Virus record (IMG/VR): IMGVR_UViG_3300035691_000009
Span: 1-48,356 of that record
Direction: 5' to 3' (one strand)
Length of the DNA stretch: 48,356 nt
Source of the DNA: a virus
Shown: one piece after another, positions 15,143 to 25,058 of the stretch
Position numbering within the stretch: the first letter of the stretch is position 1
Layout of the letters: the number at the start of each line of letters is the position of its first letter
Translations under genes and position numbers: made by a program
The notes under the pieces: generated by a model
Told to the model about the DNA's origin: nothing
Seen by the model: the letters and a program-made list of their open reading frames with translations, nothing else
The model's database searches: none

Positions 15143-15682
15143 TTAAACTCTAAAAATATCGACTTCGATTTCTTTGCATTCGTTCCCTTGAGTAACATAT
15201 TCTCGATAATGTGTTAACACGAAATCGAAATTCGGGGATGCTTCAAAATTATCTTTGTCGTCTACAAAATATCCATTTGATACATCTGTAACTCTTAAAA
15301 TACCTACGCTACTATTGTACAGTATATTTCTAGTGTTATCACTCTGCATAATAGACGCCACATCGTTCGCCAAATCGGAGGCTGTGTACTGATTTGGTGT
15401 CGCTGGTGACTGAATAACTAATGTACTAATTTGAAAAGTTGTTTCATATTGTTGTCGCTCAGTATGAATCATTTCAGACGTTAGGCCATTCCATACGTCT
15501 GTACGTTCTAAAAACCCATAGCGTCTGTCGCCTATTTTATAAAAATAGACACTTGGCCCTGTGGGAATGCCTTGTTGTGTGGGCTGATTCGCGGCAATAG
15601 TAGTCACGCCTGTATAGCCTAAACTTGTTAAGCCTGCAGTTATGATAGGGAAAAACAATTGTATTAATTGGTTATCCGTCAT
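15143..15682 (-). CDS. Neck/tail terminator-like protein
   Basis: This 179-aa protein lies between the connector and sheath genes. It has alpha/beta tail-terminator features: helix LIQLFFPIITAGLTSLGYTG, then strands YFYKIGDRRYGFLERTD and the end ECKEIEVDIFRV. Similar proteins cap the tail or join it to the neck. The family assignment rests on position and general pattern. Confidence 0.65.
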   Translation of the reverse strand: MTDNQLIQLFFPIITAGLTSLGYTGVTTIAANQPTQQGIPTGPSVYFYKIGDRRYGFLERTDVWNGLTSEMIHTERQQYETTFQISTLVIQSPATPNQYTASDLANDVASIMQSDNTRNILYNSSVGILRVTDVSNGYFVDDKDNFEASPNFDFVLTHYREYVTQGNECKEIEVDIFRV

Positions 15683-16066
15683 TTAAGTACTCGCCGTTAA
15701 CGCACAGCATAAAACGCCTTTCCATTTATCCTGAGCATACCATTCAGTATTAGACTCACATTGATACGTTTGTCCATTGTAGGCAATCATATCATTCGAG
15801 AAATCTCTGTGTATATCGAGCAGATCGTTTAATGTGTAAAATACAAAATAAGTTTTTTGTAAATCTAATCCGTAGGCTTGATATAAGCCTTTAGGTAATG
15901 GCTGAAAACTTCCTTTAATAGTTACTGGAATAGCATAAGTATTCACCCATTGACCGACGGTATTTACCACGCGGCTAACATAAGCTGTATAAGTTACAAA
16001 TTGCGGCGTTATAACCGTAAGGGCTTGAGCTAGAAGATTAGAACCAGGTACACGTCCGAGTGCCAT
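15683..16066 (-). CDS. Head-tail connector (collar) protein
   Basis: This 127-aa beta-rich protein lies in the connector cluster. Motif-like parts are YTAYVSRVVNTVGQWVNTY and VTIKGSFQPLPKGLYQAYG. Comparable proteins occur at this place in E217/PB1-like myophages as collar or head-tail joining proteins. The function is inferred from synteny. Confidence 0.6.
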   Translation of the reverse strand: MALGRVPGSNLLAQALTVITPQFVTYTAYVSRVVNTVGQWVNTYAIPVTIKGSFQPLPKGLYQAYGLDLQKTYFVFYTLNDLLDIHRDFSNDMIAYNGQTYQCESNTEWYAQDKWKGVLCCALTAST

Positions 16067-16068
16067 AG

Positions 16069-16557
16069 TTAACCCTCCTCTACTACATTAATCAGGGTTG
16101 CCATCATACGGCCAGTATCATTAAGCGGCTTATATAAATTACCAATCTTGCTTTTATTAGTGTATTTAGCTAAGCGTCTAGCGATAGTGGCGGCTTTTAA
16201 TGCGGGGGTGTAAATGCCCTTAATAGTATGAAGGATATTTTTAACAGCAACAGCGCCGATATCATTCATAACTTTATAAGCAGTCGATTTACCTTCAAGA
16301 ATATTTTTAGAACCTTCAAAAGCCACACGTTTCCAAGTTTGCTCATATTTAATGATAGACGGACGCATAAAAGGTCTTGGAGGTATATTTTTAGGTTCAT
16401 AACCTTTTTCTTGAATAGCGGCTACGGCAGCAACGGGCATCCCATTCGGGTAATAAGACCCTTTGAACCACCCTACTTTGCCGACTTTTCCTTGTAGATT
16501 TTTAAGTGCAACTTCTAGATGTTTTCGGTCTGCACCTGGCACACGTTTAACATCCAT
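16069..16557 (-). CDS. Tail completion / HK97 gp10-like protein
   Basis: This is a 162-aa protein. The ATG at 16557 follows GGAGG by 5 bases and overlaps the preceding gene, which is preferred to the longer frame from 16650. The segment [20 protein letters not shown] followed by IQEKG and [10 protein letters not shown] is the classic signature of gp10/Mu gpG-like head-tail completion proteins. Confidence 0.8.
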   Translation of the reverse strand: MDVKRVPGADRKHLEVALKNLQGKVGKVGWFKGSYYPNGMPVAAVAAIQEKGYEPKNIPPRPFMRPSIIKYEQTWKRVAFEGSKNILEGKSTAYKVMNDIGAVAVKNILHTIKGIYTPALKAATIARRLAKYTNKSKIGNLYKPLNDTGRMMATLINVVEEG

Positions 16558-17020
16558 TGCATCCTCCCGATGGCCGTCCGCTTGTAAAGCCACCACCAAC
16601 TCGCCGAAAAGCTGACAATTCAGGAAGACCCCCAATATAGAAGCCCCCAACAGAACGAGCTTGTAAAAGCGCCCACAATTGTTGCCCGTAAGGTGTGGTC
16701 ATTAACCACCATTGCCACCCATTATTTAACGGAGGCATTTCTAAATTGACAGTTATTTTGTCAATAGTAGAACCTTTAATTAAAATAGACGTTTGACCAG
16801 ATTGGATGAGTAAAAAGATATTCAGTAGATGCGCCAGCATTAAATCAAGTGCTAAACGTCTACAGGCATCTTTAAGCCATCCGCAATTCATATCACTGAT
16901 ATAGCATGTAGCTTGATTCCAATAACGCTGCAGCATCGCATCTGGATATACTAATACATTAGCAAATTCAGGAAACGATAGGCGGAATTCAGCTACATCA
17001 AATTCAATGATATTCGACAT
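16547..17020 (-). CDS. Head completion/adaptor protein, DUF4054 family
   Basis: This 157-aa protein starts with [20 protein letters not shown] and then [20 protein letters not shown], as DUF4054 proteins do. It ends with [19 protein letters not shown] and a Gly/Ser/Cys-rich tail. These proteins form the adaptor ring under the portal. AAGGAA precedes the start. Confidence 0.87.
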   Translation of the reverse strand: MSNIIEFDVAEFRLSFPEFANVLVYPDAMLQRYWNQATCYISDMNCGWLKDACRRLALDLMLAHLLNIFLLIQSGQTSILIKGSTIDKITVNLEMPPLNNGWQWWLMTTPYGQQLWALLQARSVGGFYIGGLPELSAFRRVGGGFTSGRPSGGCNGC

Positions 17021-17029
17021 TTGATTTCC

Positions 17030-17404
17030 TTATGCAATAGGTCTAGGCGCTCCCAGAGGCGACTTATCATAAGATTCTGGAGTTAAAGGGGCCGATTCAT
17101 CTTTAGGCTTCATGTTCTTAATGATTTTATCAACGGAGAATTCTTTCTTTTCAACCGTGATATAGCCCCTTTTTACATGGTCATTAAAAGTATGGTCGTT
17201 CTTTAATATCTCATATTCTTCATCAGTTACTTTTGTAACAGCGCCACGAGGAGTTACCAAGTTTTTATTAGCAACATTGGCCTTACCCGCAACAGGTATT
17301 TTTCTCAAGATAACCGACATATCACGCCTCAAATCTTCTGGCTTATAGCTATATAAACAATAGACCATATCACTTGAAAGAGTGGAATAGATATAATAAG
17401 ACAT
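17030..17404 (-). CDS. Hypothetical structural-region protein
   Basis: This 124-aa protein lies between the capsid and DUF4054 genes. The N-terminus is beta/aromatic (MSYYIYSTLSSDMVYCLYS) and the middle contains a VTDEEYEILKNDHTFNDHVKRG helix. The C-terminus is Pro-rich. It is probably a head-associated protein, but no family is recognised. CGGAG precedes the start. Confidence 0.6.
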   Translation of the reverse strand: MSYYIYSTLSSDMVYCLYSYKPEDLRRDMSVILRKIPVAGKANVANKNLVTPRGAVTKVTDEEYEILKNDHTFNDHVKRGYITVEKKEFSVDKIIKNMKPKDESAPLTPESYDKSPLGAPRPIA

Positions 17405-17426
17405 TAAATATCTCCGTTTTATATGA

Positions 17427-17445
17427 GCGCCGCAGGATGCGGCGC
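17427..17445 (-). terminator. Stem-loop after the capsid gene (weak terminator or processing site)
   Basis: A 7-bp GC-only stem GCGCCGC/GCGGCGC with the loop AGGAT lies 11 bases beyond the capsid stop. The minus strand has no clear T tract after it. It may partially end transcription or shield the capsid mRNA 3' end, which would help the capsid outproduce downstream connectors. Confidence 0.55.
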
Positions 17446-17455
17446 TTTCAAATTA

Positions 17456-18568
17456 TTAGATATTGGTAAATCGAACGACTGCCCAAGGTCTTTTAACCAT
17501 TACGCCTGCCGAAGCATTCGCATAGTCTTCAACATAACCTTTAGCTTTTTGTTCAACACCAAGTACCATAAATTTACTTGGAACCATCTGAATAAAGGTT
17601 CTACCGTTATCAGTGGAATCTTCTTGAATAGCGTCTGCATAAAGATAGAAGACGTTATTACCACCGTTAGCGCCATTTAATTCAGGAGCCGATTCGACTC
17701 GAACTCGTGGGTAAGCTTTTCTCAACCAATCGCGGACAGAAATACCGAAATCGGAAGTTGTGCTTAACCAGTCGACTGCATTAGTGGACACAGCTAGGGT
17801 AAGATTAACTTTTTCAGGGTCAATTAAATCTTGAGAATTTGTACGTAATGTTTGGAGCGCAGTACGAATATCTTTACAAATTTCTAAGAATGTTTTGGTT
17901 GACCATTGTGGGAAACCAGATACGCCGTTAGCAACAGGTACATACGCAGGCAGAGAGGGATCATTTAAGAAACCATATGTCAAGTTAGCACCGTTGTTGT
18001 AACCGAAGAAACCGATTCTGTTACGAACGATTTCCAATTGCTTAGCGCAAGACAGACGTTTTTCAGCAGAAGAATCCACACGCATTCTAGCGCTTCGTAA
18101 TTCTTCTAAACGGTCAACAATCATTCCTTGCTCGAAACGAATAACGTTTCTATATACGAAATTGGTGTTCCAATTTGCGTATGGGACGTTAGTTGTATCG
18201 CCGTAAGGAATCGCGTTACCAGTTGGTTCCAACACGCCTTGAACGATTTGTTCATCTTCCCATGCGCCGGTAACATCCATACCAATAAGGTCGTCTATTT
18301 TTCGCGCAGCCGTCACAATTTTTACAAATCCTGGCATCCAAAATTGCAGAAATTGTACAGGTGTGGTAATAGAAGCGGTTGTTACTAAGGGCTGGATAGC
18401 GTCCATTGCGTCTGCCATGATCGCTTTCATCATAGGACGAATTTGATTGCTATCTAATCCGAAGTGAATACCGAGTTTATCTAGTTCTCGGAACTCTTCT
18501 ACATTGAAGTTATCTACCGCAGTGAAACCACGGGCAGGTCTCCAAGATTTAGTTACTGATTGTCTCAT
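17456..18568 (-). CDS. Major capsid protein (DUF2184 type, HK97 fold)
   Basis: This 370-aa protein follows the decoration gene. N-terminal arm FNVEEFRELDKLGIHFGLDS and the segment IDDLIGMDVTGAWEDEQIVQ are typical of DUF2184 capsids. Later parts include DWLRKAYPRVRVESAPELNG and the P-domain end VEDYANASAGVMVKRPWAVV. AAGGAG precedes the ATG. Confidence 0.92.
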   Translation of the reverse strand: MRQSVTKSWRPARGFTAVDNFNVEEFRELDKLGIHFGLDSNQIRPMMKAIMADAMDAIQPLVTTASITTPVQFLQFWMPGFVKIVTAARKIDDLIGMDVTGAWEDEQIVQGVLEPTGNAIPYGDTTNVPYANWNTNFVYRNVIRFEQGMIVDRLEELRSARMRVDSSAEKRLSCAKQLEIVRNRIGFFGYNNGANLTYGFLNDPSLPAYVPVANGVSGFPQWSTKTFLEICKDIRTALQTLRTNSQDLIDPEKVNLTLAVSTNAVDWLSTTSDFGISVRDWLRKAYPRVRVESAPELNGANGGNNVFYLYADAIQEDSTDNGRTFIQMVPSKFMVLGVEQKAKGYVEDYANASAGVMVKRPWAVVRFTNI

Positions 18569-18586
18569 ATTGGCCTACTCCTTGGC

Positions 18587-19093
18587 TTATGGGTTAATTA
18601 CGTTTGGATTTAAGGTAATCACAGCTAAACCAGCAGCGGTCACTGTGAAGTAATCTACGTAAGCATTAGCAGAAGCGGTTCCAGGAGGCAATGGGGTTCC
18701 AGGAGGAACTGTACTCAACGCACCTGTAGTCGTATCGTAAAGTACTACGTCTCCGATTGCTGCAGGAGCAGGCAAAGTGACGACTATTGTACCCATTGAT
18801 AAGATGTCCGCTTGTACTTCGTTCGCTAAGGTCATTGTGGGTGCTAAAGCAGTACCTAATGTACCGTAGAGAGCGTAATCTTTTGGCATTACTAAAATAC
18901 CTGCATAAGCGCCTGTACCACCAGCACGAGCAATACCTTCGGAAACGATAGTATAAGCTGTAGCACCGATAATATTTTGGCTAGCTAAGACAGATTGTAG
19001 AATATAAGACTGGGAGCGAATTGGTGTATTTGACCAAATTTCGCCTGGAACGCTTAGACCAGTTTGTCTAAAGACAGTTGATTGAAAAGGCAT
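18587..19093 (-). CDS. Capsid decoration/cement protein
   Basis: This 168-aa beta-rich protein is encoded between protease/scaffold and capsid genes behind a strong AAGGAGG. It contains repeated small residues and a segment LVMPKDYALYGTLG followed by GDVVLYDTTTGALST, as in structural cement proteins. It probably stabilises the mature head. Confidence 0.7.
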   Translation of the reverse strand: MPFQSTVFRQTGLSVPGEIWSNTPIRSQSYILQSVLASQNIIGATAYTIVSEGIARAGGTGAYAGILVMPKDYALYGTLGTALAPTMTLANEVQADILSMGTIVVTLPAPAAIGDVVLYDTTTGALSTVPPGTPLPPGTASANAYVDYFTVTAAGLAVITLNPNVINP

Positions 19094-19095
19094 GA

Positions 19096-20484
19096 TTAAA
19101 TCCCTCCTTGGGCTTCTTTAAGAAACTTATCTATGCTGCTTGATTCAACTTTTGCGTCCATAGCTTGAACTGATGCGCTCGTTGCTTTTGCGGCGGATAG
19201 ATATCCCTGTAACATTGAAATCTCATGGCCCTCTGGACAATGCAATTTCAAATTCTTGATGCCGTACTCGGCCACTTCTTGCAGAGTTTTTTCTGCGTGG
19301 TCAAAAGTACCTACGTGGAATGATAGTTTTTTAGCTAAATCATCACGTTCGGATATTTCTTTGAGAAATTCTTTCTTAAGTTTAGCGTCCATGCCGTAGT
19401 AATCCTTTTTGTCTTTTGGCTTTTTAGCTTCGCCCTTGGGTTCTTCCATTTCGCCATCTTTGACTTTTTTGTCATCCTTGGCCTTCTTGTCATCCTTGGA
19501 TTTTTTATCATCCTTTTCTTTCTTGTCGTCATCGTCTTTGATTTCGACAGTTTCTTCATCGTCATCATCGTCCATGTCATCATCGTCATCTGTAACATGA
19601 GCTTTTTTAACGAAGTCATCTGGCTCAACATCGTGAACCGGAGCGCCACCGGAAAGCTTGGCGACTTCAGCCTTTAGCTCCATAATCATCTTATGGCAAG
19701 CTTCAAGACTCATTTCTTCCTTGTCCATTTCCTTCATTTCTTCCTTTTCCATTTTATGAAACTCCTTTGCATCAAACGCGATTTTAAAATGATCTAAGAC
19801 GGCAACGTCTGGCCCTGCTCTTCCTTGTTCAACGAGGGCGAGATGATTTCCGCGTATCTTGCGCTGAATGGCATCATATCTCTCACCATTGTACACCCCC
19901 GCTGTCATTTCGTACAAGCACCTATACCCAATACTTAACTCTTTTTTACCATTTTCGATTAACTTAGCTAATTTATCCGAAAATACTTTTATATTGGCTT
20001 TCAGATACTCGCCATCAAAGAAAATTTCTTCTCCGATAACGCCTTGCACACCTTTTTGTTCTGCAGGGGTTAATCCTTCAGCGGATGACCCAAGCATAAC
20101 GTGTTCATCGACCCACGGTACGAGCTTAAAGGAAGCAATAGTATCAGGGTCTTGTAATTCTTCAGCAGGACGGTAAACCTGATAAATCTTATCGGGTTCT
20201 AACGATGAATCGATTTGACGACCGGGATAAGGGAAAACCCCAACTTTAGTAAGGGGATTTCCTTTCACTTCATACCATCCATTGAAATCTGTAACACGAT
20301 TCGATTCGCTATGAGTCGGCAATGTGGTATCTAAATCAGGAACGGGAACCCCAAAACCGGAATCCTTTTCGCGTTGTTTAGAGTAAGCAATTGCCACCGC
20401 TTGTTTTTGCGGGTATCCAGAATGCACTAGCTCAGAAATATTCTGAGATAGTACTTTTTTACTATGACCTTTTAATAGCGGCAT
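19096..20484 (-). CDS. Prohead protease (DUF2213) with scaffold-like C-terminus
   Basis: This is a 462-aa protein. Residues 1-40 form a basic helix-rich leader ([19 protein letters not shown]). Residues about 60-235 are a DUF2213 protease-like domain. The candidate catalytic His is in [10 protein letters not shown] and Ser in [21 protein letters not shown] closes the domain. The C-terminal 200 residues are highly charged, with Asp runs and DDKK repeats, then a helical end, as in scaffolds. It acts in prohead assembly and is presumably self-cleaving. Confidence 0.85.
   Translation of the reverse strand: MPLLKGHSKKVLSQNISELVHSGYPQKQAVAIAYSKQREKDSGFGVPVPDLDTTLPTHSESNRVTDFNGWYEVKGNPLTKVGVFPYPGRQIDSSLEPDKIYQVYRPAEELQDPDTIASFKLVPWVDEHVMLGSSAEGLTPAEQKGVQGVIGEEIFFDGEYLKANIKVFSDKLAKLIENGKKELSIGYRCLYEMTAGVYNGERYDAIQRKIRGNHLALVEQGRAGPDVAVLDHFKIAFDAKEFHKMEKEEMKEMDKEEMSLEACHKMIMELKAEVAKLSGGAPVHDVEPDDFVKKAHVTDDDDDMDDDDDEETVEIKDDDDKKEKDDKKSKDDKKAKDDKKVKDGEMEEPKGEAKKPKDKKDYYGMDAKLKKEFLKEISERDDLAKKLSFHVGTFDHAEKTLQEVAEYGIKNLKLHCPEGHEISMLQGYLSAAKATSASVQAMDAKVESSSIDKFLKEAQGGI
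19409..19600 (-). repeat. Low-complexity Asp/Lys-coding stretch in protease-scaffold gene
   Basis: Here GAT/GAC and AAG codons repeat as DDD runs followed by several units of the form KxKDDKK. The DNA is a strongly biased TCATC/CTT-type repeat on the plus strand. Such tracts expand and contract easily. Confidence 0.8.
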
Positions 20485-21368
20485 TAGGCTGTCTCTCCAT
20501 TTTCAAACTCTATTACCGGCCCCATGCGGCAACGACAATTAATTGCTTGCCCAGGGAACTGTCCATTTATAAAACCTTCTTCACCTTTCAACGGTAAGTC
20601 ATCAAAACTAAAAATTCGACCATCTAAATCCATATGAGACTGTCGTGGTTCTTGACTTCCGCCACTGTGAATCCATTCAAACTTTTTTATCCCAAGTGAT
20701 TGCATTCTTTGTTTATTAATAGTGTTATAAGCTTTTCGGGTTTGGTCGAGAGCCATAAGACTCACTTTACGATCCGATATGCCACTATATTTTTTTAACA
20801 TTGGCTCAATATTCACATTATCGCCAGAAGCAATCGATCTCATTATCATACCTGAAACATCATCATAATATTTGTCAGGTATCGATTTTATTAGCTTAAC
20901 ATTTTCTTCTATGATGGCTTTTGCAACATCTTCCATTCCGGCAGGGATGACGCCCGTATTCAAAGTAAGGCCGCCGGATAGTTTCTTAAGGGAACTCTTG
21001 AGACTGATTTCTGAGTATTTTAAAGTCCCTTTTAGCATTTTATCTGCAAAAAGCCCCGCTTTTTTATTAAAAAGCTGGCTAAACCGTTTAGTTAACTCAT
21101 TCAAAAGTTTTTTAGCTTTTGAAGTTATGCTCGCGTCCATTGTGGCTTTTTCTTGCATCCTAAAGTAGTTTTCTGAATGTTTAGTATCAAACAATGCCAT
21201 TATACGCTTTTCTGTCTCTCTTGTCATTTCTCTGACCAACTGGCGCAAAGCCCGCTGGTATTGTACCTGCAGGCTAGCATTGTAATTGAGAGGTGTGCCT
21301 TTAATAGCCACACTTCTCTTACCGAGCCATTTGGACTTTTTAGGCGATAGTTTTATTTTCCTATGCAT
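20484..21368 (-). CDS. Head morphogenesis (MuF-type) minor head protein
   Basis: This 294-aa protein starts at ATG 21368, overlapping the portal stop. Its C-terminus has the MuF signature: [20 protein letters not shown] followed by GRIF and [11 protein letters not shown]. The N-terminal half is helical and basic. These proteins bind the portal and are packaged inside the head. A TTG start at 21395 is possible but unsupported. Confidence 0.88.
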   Translation of the reverse strand: MHRKIKLSPKKSKWLGKRSVAIKGTPLNYNASLQVQYQRALRQLVREMTRETEKRIMALFDTKHSENYFRMQEKATMDASITSKAKKLLNELTKRFSQLFNKKAGLFADKMLKGTLKYSEISLKSSLKKLSGGLTLNTGVIPAGMEDVAKAIIEENVKLIKSIPDKYYDDVSGMIMRSIASGDNVNIEPMLKKYSGISDRKVSLMALDQTRKAYNTINKQRMQSLGIKKFEWIHSGGSQEPRQSHMDLDGRIFSFDDLPLKGEEGFINGQFPGQAINCRCRMGPVIEFENGETA

Positions 21369-22875
21369 CGTCAAGTTCACCGCTTTCGCTATCAACTACT
21401 CCCGCATCTTCGGGCATTTCTTCCTCAATTAACCCATTATAGCCCGAAGTTGGATCAGCTATAACGCGTCTGCGTTCATCTTCACTACTAATCGCACCTG
21501 CATCAATGAGCGTTTTGCCAGTTTCCGCTTTTGCTTTATTGACTTCTGCCTGTTCTTTTTCAGTCATTGCATCAAGCTTATTCCAATAGATGCATGTTTC
21601 AAAGGGGTCAATCCCAAACTTTGGCGCAATATCTGACCTAATAACAATCTGATGGTGCCTTTCTACCATTGCAGTCGGGCCGGTTTCACGGAGTGATTCT
21701 AGGAACTCATGGTAATTCGATTCTTCATATTCACCTTTTCCGTGGAAACCTTTAGGGCTTGTACCCATAAGTTTTGTAGATGGTACATTAGAAGCCGAAG
21801 CCACTAATTGAAATTGAGTCATAATAACGGCATCTAATTCAGCTAATGAAGTATCAAGGCGCTCCATTTCATCATTTATATCGATAATCTTTATGCCTTC
21901 GTTATCTCGATTACGAACATATATACTCATTCGCCTATCAAATTCACCTTGATTCGCTAAGGCTTGAGCAACATCGGTTTTAAGGACATCGGTACGTTTA
22001 GTCATTGCCAATATAGGAGCTTCATTGGCAGTACGCTCCGCTGCGTACACGCGCTCATAGATTTTCTGTGGAATTGGCACACCGCCATAAATATAAGAAG
22101 GCTTTAAAATATCGGCTACTTCTTCAGTACGATAAATAACAAGGTGTGACCTATGAACTAATTTACCTGTAATTTTCCACCAGGTAGGCTCGTAGAAATG
22201 AATGCTTCCAGGGCTGCCTGCCGCTTCTGCATCTAATTGGGGAGTTATCCAATACGGGTCAATTTGTGAAATACCTCGGTAACTTCCAGGCTTAATGCCA
22301 TCAAGGTTAAAGGGTTTTGAATAGTAATCGGGGTCATTAGATTCAACAAGAAACATCGCGATACGAATGCCGAATATGCGCCCCATGTGGATTAATTCGA
22401 CCAAGTTGTGATTAAGATTATAAGCAACGTCCGCTTTACGCAATTCATCAAGAACATCAGAATCTAAATCTTCGCCATCGTTTGAAGTTATTTCGTAACC
22501 TTTACGTACGGCGTCTTGTGCAGGCATGAGGCATGCTTTACTAATGAGCCAATGCTGCGCTAGCATTGCCGAATTTTGATAGCCTATAAAACCTTGTGAC
22601 AAATACCAAGACAAAACGCTTGTAGACATGAGGGTATTTTCAAAAGGTAATTTAGATGCACCAATTGAAAAAGAATCCATCGTTCCAATGGCAGGCGCCA
22701 AATGTTCTTTAGGAACTGGCTGAAACGTTCGTTTAATATTATCTTCCATCCGAGATAAACGAAGTTCATCCTCTGCATAACTATTGAAAGGAGGCGCTTT
22801 CGCTTTAACCTCTGGCTTTGGTGCTGGTGCTTTCGGTTCTTCTTTTTTAAATAAGTTTTTAAAAAGTTGGAGCAT
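21361..22875 (-). CDS. Portal protein (DUF1073 type)
   Basis: This is a 504-aa protein. GGAGG upstream of ATG 22875 fixes the start, which overlaps the terminase gene by 17 bases. DUF1073-type features include the [20 protein letters not shown] segment, [22 protein letters not shown], and [20 protein letters not shown]. The portal is the dodecameric DNA channel of the head. The Pro/Lys-rich N-terminus is probably flexible. Confidence 0.9.
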   Translation of the reverse strand: MLQLFKNLFKKEEPKAPAPKPEVKAKAPPFNSYAEDELRLSRMEDNIKRTFQPVPKEHLAPAIGTMDSFSIGASKLPFENTLMSTSVLSWYLSQGFIGYQNSAMLAQHWLISKACLMPAQDAVRKGYEITSNDGEDLDSDVLDELRKADVAYNLNHNLVELIHMGRIFGIRIAMFLVESNDPDYYSKPFNLDGIKPGSYRGISQIDPYWITPQLDAEAAGSPGSIHFYEPTWWKITGKLVHRSHLVIYRTEEVADILKPSYIYGGVPIPQKIYERVYAAERTANEAPILAMTKRTDVLKTDVAQALANQGEFDRRMSIYVRNRDNEGIKIIDINDEMERLDTSLAELDAVIMTQFQLVASASNVPSTKLMGTSPKGFHGKGEYEESNYHEFLESLRETGPTAMVERHHQIVIRSDIAPKFGIDPFETCIYWNKLDAMTEKEQAEVNKAKAETGKTLIDAGAISSEDERRRVIADPTSGYNGLIEEEMPEDAGVVDSESGELDDA

Positions 22876-24478
22876 GAAACGTTCCTCCGGTTCTCTTTTT
22901 TGGTGCGAATGCAATCATCACAGCGTCTGCCAAATTAGGCGACAGGCCGCCATCAGGTACTTTATCAACAACTATTTTCCCGACATTATCTTCGGAAAAA
23001 GTAGGCTGTGATAATTCTATCATTAATTTACGTAATTCTGGTAAGGAACTAGATAGGCTTATGATTTCATCAGGGTCATATTCGGTATAACCTTTCGTAA
23101 CTGCACGATGTGTTATCTCGAATCTTCTACGGAGCGCCCACCAACTTTGCGCTTTATAGTTCTTGAAGAAATCTGAATTAGTGCGGCTCGTCCCTGAGCC
23201 TCTTGCTTGTCCTTTTCTCAAAAAGGGATCGCTATCTGGATCAACCACTTCGCCAGATCCCCGAAAAGCGTCGAAAAGTACCTGCTTATTTCGTTTAGAG
23301 TTAATGACTCTAGCATCACCTCTAACTCCGGCACCCAGGCCGTCTGCGTCATATAGCACAACAGGATAATTGAAAATATCGCATAAAGTGAAAACTTTTT
23401 CAACACTGGAATATATATCGTCACCCTTTCCCGACCACGATTCCAAATATTCCACCAATATCCCATATCGACCACAGTAAGCATTTTTGTCTTTCCCTTC
23501 ATCTGCAACGTCAAACGCAGCGCTTCGTTTTCCTGACGGTTTAATATTAAGTTTAAGATGTGCATCAACGGCGGATTGAACCCAAGCGCTCGGAATTAAA
23601 ATACCTTCCATAGATGCAGAGTAATCGAGGTCAACTTCTTGTGCAAAAATAACAGGATCATCTATTTTGTCTTTTTCTTTTAAATACCACGCTTCATCTT
23701 TACGCGGGTCATCACGCCAATGAATACTAAAGACTTTAGTTTTCCCATTGAAACGTTTTCTAGCAAAAGGATTGTTTGTTCCGTGTGGTGTGGATATATC
23801 GATACGGCAATTTGTAGTATTAGATAGGGAAGCTTCTACAAGTTCTGGACGGGGCAAAAAGGCCGATTCGTCCACAAAGTAAATAGATTTTCTATCACCT
23901 CGCCCAATGCCGTCTCCCGCTTCCCCTGCGATAATAGAATCGGTATTAGGGAATAAGATACGCATATGGAATGCGTGTTTTCGTATATTCCAATCGCCAA
24001 TAAATTCCATTGGTAAAACAGACAAAAATCTTCGGGCTTTTTCTAAAATAGATTTGGGATCTCCACGCTTATCGACATATTCTTCTTTACGACTTCCGAA
24101 ACCTATAGCCATCCCATCGTGCATTAGGCACATGGTGCAGGCAAAGGCTACTGATAGCCAACTAAGGCCCATGTCGCGGGATTTATCGCTTAACCCACCT
24201 TCTCCACTGCGCCAGCGTTCCATCATCCAGTGAATCCACTCCTCTTGTCGTGGAAACAAAAAGAATGGAAGCGTTGCCGGTAGCCCCCGTTCTACATTAC
24301 GGGGGTCAGATGTACAACCCCAATCAATAATGAATTGTCCTGGGTTTTCCTTATAATATTCACGCATTCCCCATAATATGCCTGGGTCTTTACGCAAGCG
24401 CTTTAAACATTCAAGTCTCCACTCGAAGACTTGAACGTAATCCGGATTTTTAAAATCAAATGGAAACGGTAAAGGCAT
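22859..24478 (-). CDS. terL: Terminase large subunit
   Basis: This 539-aa packaging ATPase-nuclease has a Walker A-like SRDMGLSW at residues 100-107 (a variant without the usual Lys-Ser/Thr). Walker B is IYFVDESAF at 199-207, and the coupling motif is STPHGTNN at 229-236. The RNase H-like nuclease begins with [10 protein letters not shown] (Asp 323), then [12 protein letters not shown]. The C-terminal LADAVMIAF carries the third acidic residue. It cuts and translocates DNA into the prohead. Confidence 0.93.
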   Translation of the reverse strand: MPLPFPFDFKNPDYVQVFEWRLECLKRLRKDPGILWGMREYYKENPGQFIIDWGCTSDPRNVERGLPATLPFFLFPRQEEWIHWMMERWRSGEGGLSDKSRDMGLSWLSVAFACTMCLMHDGMAIGFGSRKEEYVDKRGDPKSILEKARRFLSVLPMEFIGDWNIRKHAFHMRILFPNTDSIIAGEAGDGIGRGDRKSIYFVDESAFLPRPELVEASLSNTTNCRIDISTPHGTNNPFARKRFNGKTKVFSIHWRDDPRKDEAWYLKEKDKIDDPVIFAQEVDLDYSASMEGILIPSAWVQSAVDAHLKLNIKPSGKRSAAFDVADEGKDKNAYCGRYGILVEYLESWSGKGDDIYSSVEKVFTLCDIFNYPVVLYDADGLGAGVRGDARVINSKRNKQVLFDAFRGSGEVVDPDSDPFLRKGQARGSGTSRTNSDFFKNYKAQSWWALRRRFEITHRAVTKGYTEYDPDEIISLSSSLPELRKLMIELSQPTFSEDNVGKIVVDKVPDGGLSPNLADAVMIAFAPKKRTGGTFHAPTF

Positions 24479-24487
24479 TATGTTTCT

Positions 24488-25045
24488 CTACATTGTAAGT
24501 TCGTGAGTACTAACAATGGTATTTGTACCTGTTCCCGCGCTAACTAACTTATATGCTGCATTGGCAGGTACCCAGAAAGACAATGCGCTTCCTACGGTAC
24601 TCGCCGCTGCAACATTAAGTGAGCATTGCGCTCTAGTGACAAAACCCGCACCAGAATCGACTTGTGCCGTAATAGTGCAGTTTTGGACGAGGGTGATAGC
24701 CATTGTCACATTGCATATGACAAAAGTATCATTTGTCGCATTGGGGGTGCGACCTGTACCAAAAGTTATACTGGCAGTTGTATAACTTCGATTGGTATTT
24801 ATTTTCCATCCAAAGGCTAATAAAATTGCGGCAATATTGGATGCATTAACTTCTTTTTCCCATACAAGCGGACTTCCCGTAGGGTCAACGCAATAGAAAA
24901 TATCGTTAGTTGTAGTATTCCACCAATAGAATAACCAATTTGCAGGAAGTCCATAACCTGAAACTACGGGTTCTGTACCCGTAGGGTCTACTGTACTTGT
25001 GAAATATATGTACTGCGTACTATAAACTAATGATGGAGATGGCAT
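24488..25045 (-). CDS. Fibre-associated or tail tip protein
   Basis: This 185-aa protein follows two giant fibres behind AGGAG. An aromatic N-terminal part (NWLFYWWNTTTNDIFYCVDP) is followed by a small beta-sandwich-like C-terminus with alternating Thr/Val strands. It could be a fibre tip, chaperone or head-fibre subunit. No family is firmly recognised. Confidence 0.6.
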   Translation of the reverse strand: MPSPSLVYSTQYIYFTSTVDPTGTEPVVSGYGLPANWLFYWWNTTTNDIFYCVDPTGSPLVWEKEVNASNIAAILLAFGWKINTNRSYTTASITFGTGRTPNATNDTFVICNVTMAITLVQNCTITAQVDSGAGFVTRAQCSLNVAAASTVGSALSFWVPANAAYKLVSAGTGTNTIVSTHELTM

Positions 25046-25058
25046 ACTTTGCTCCTAA

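Noticed and set aside
19335-19649. Met/Thr/Lys-rich frame inside the protease-scaffold gene
   Set aside because: It is a shadow of the Asp/Lys repeat read in another frame and contains only repetitive residues.
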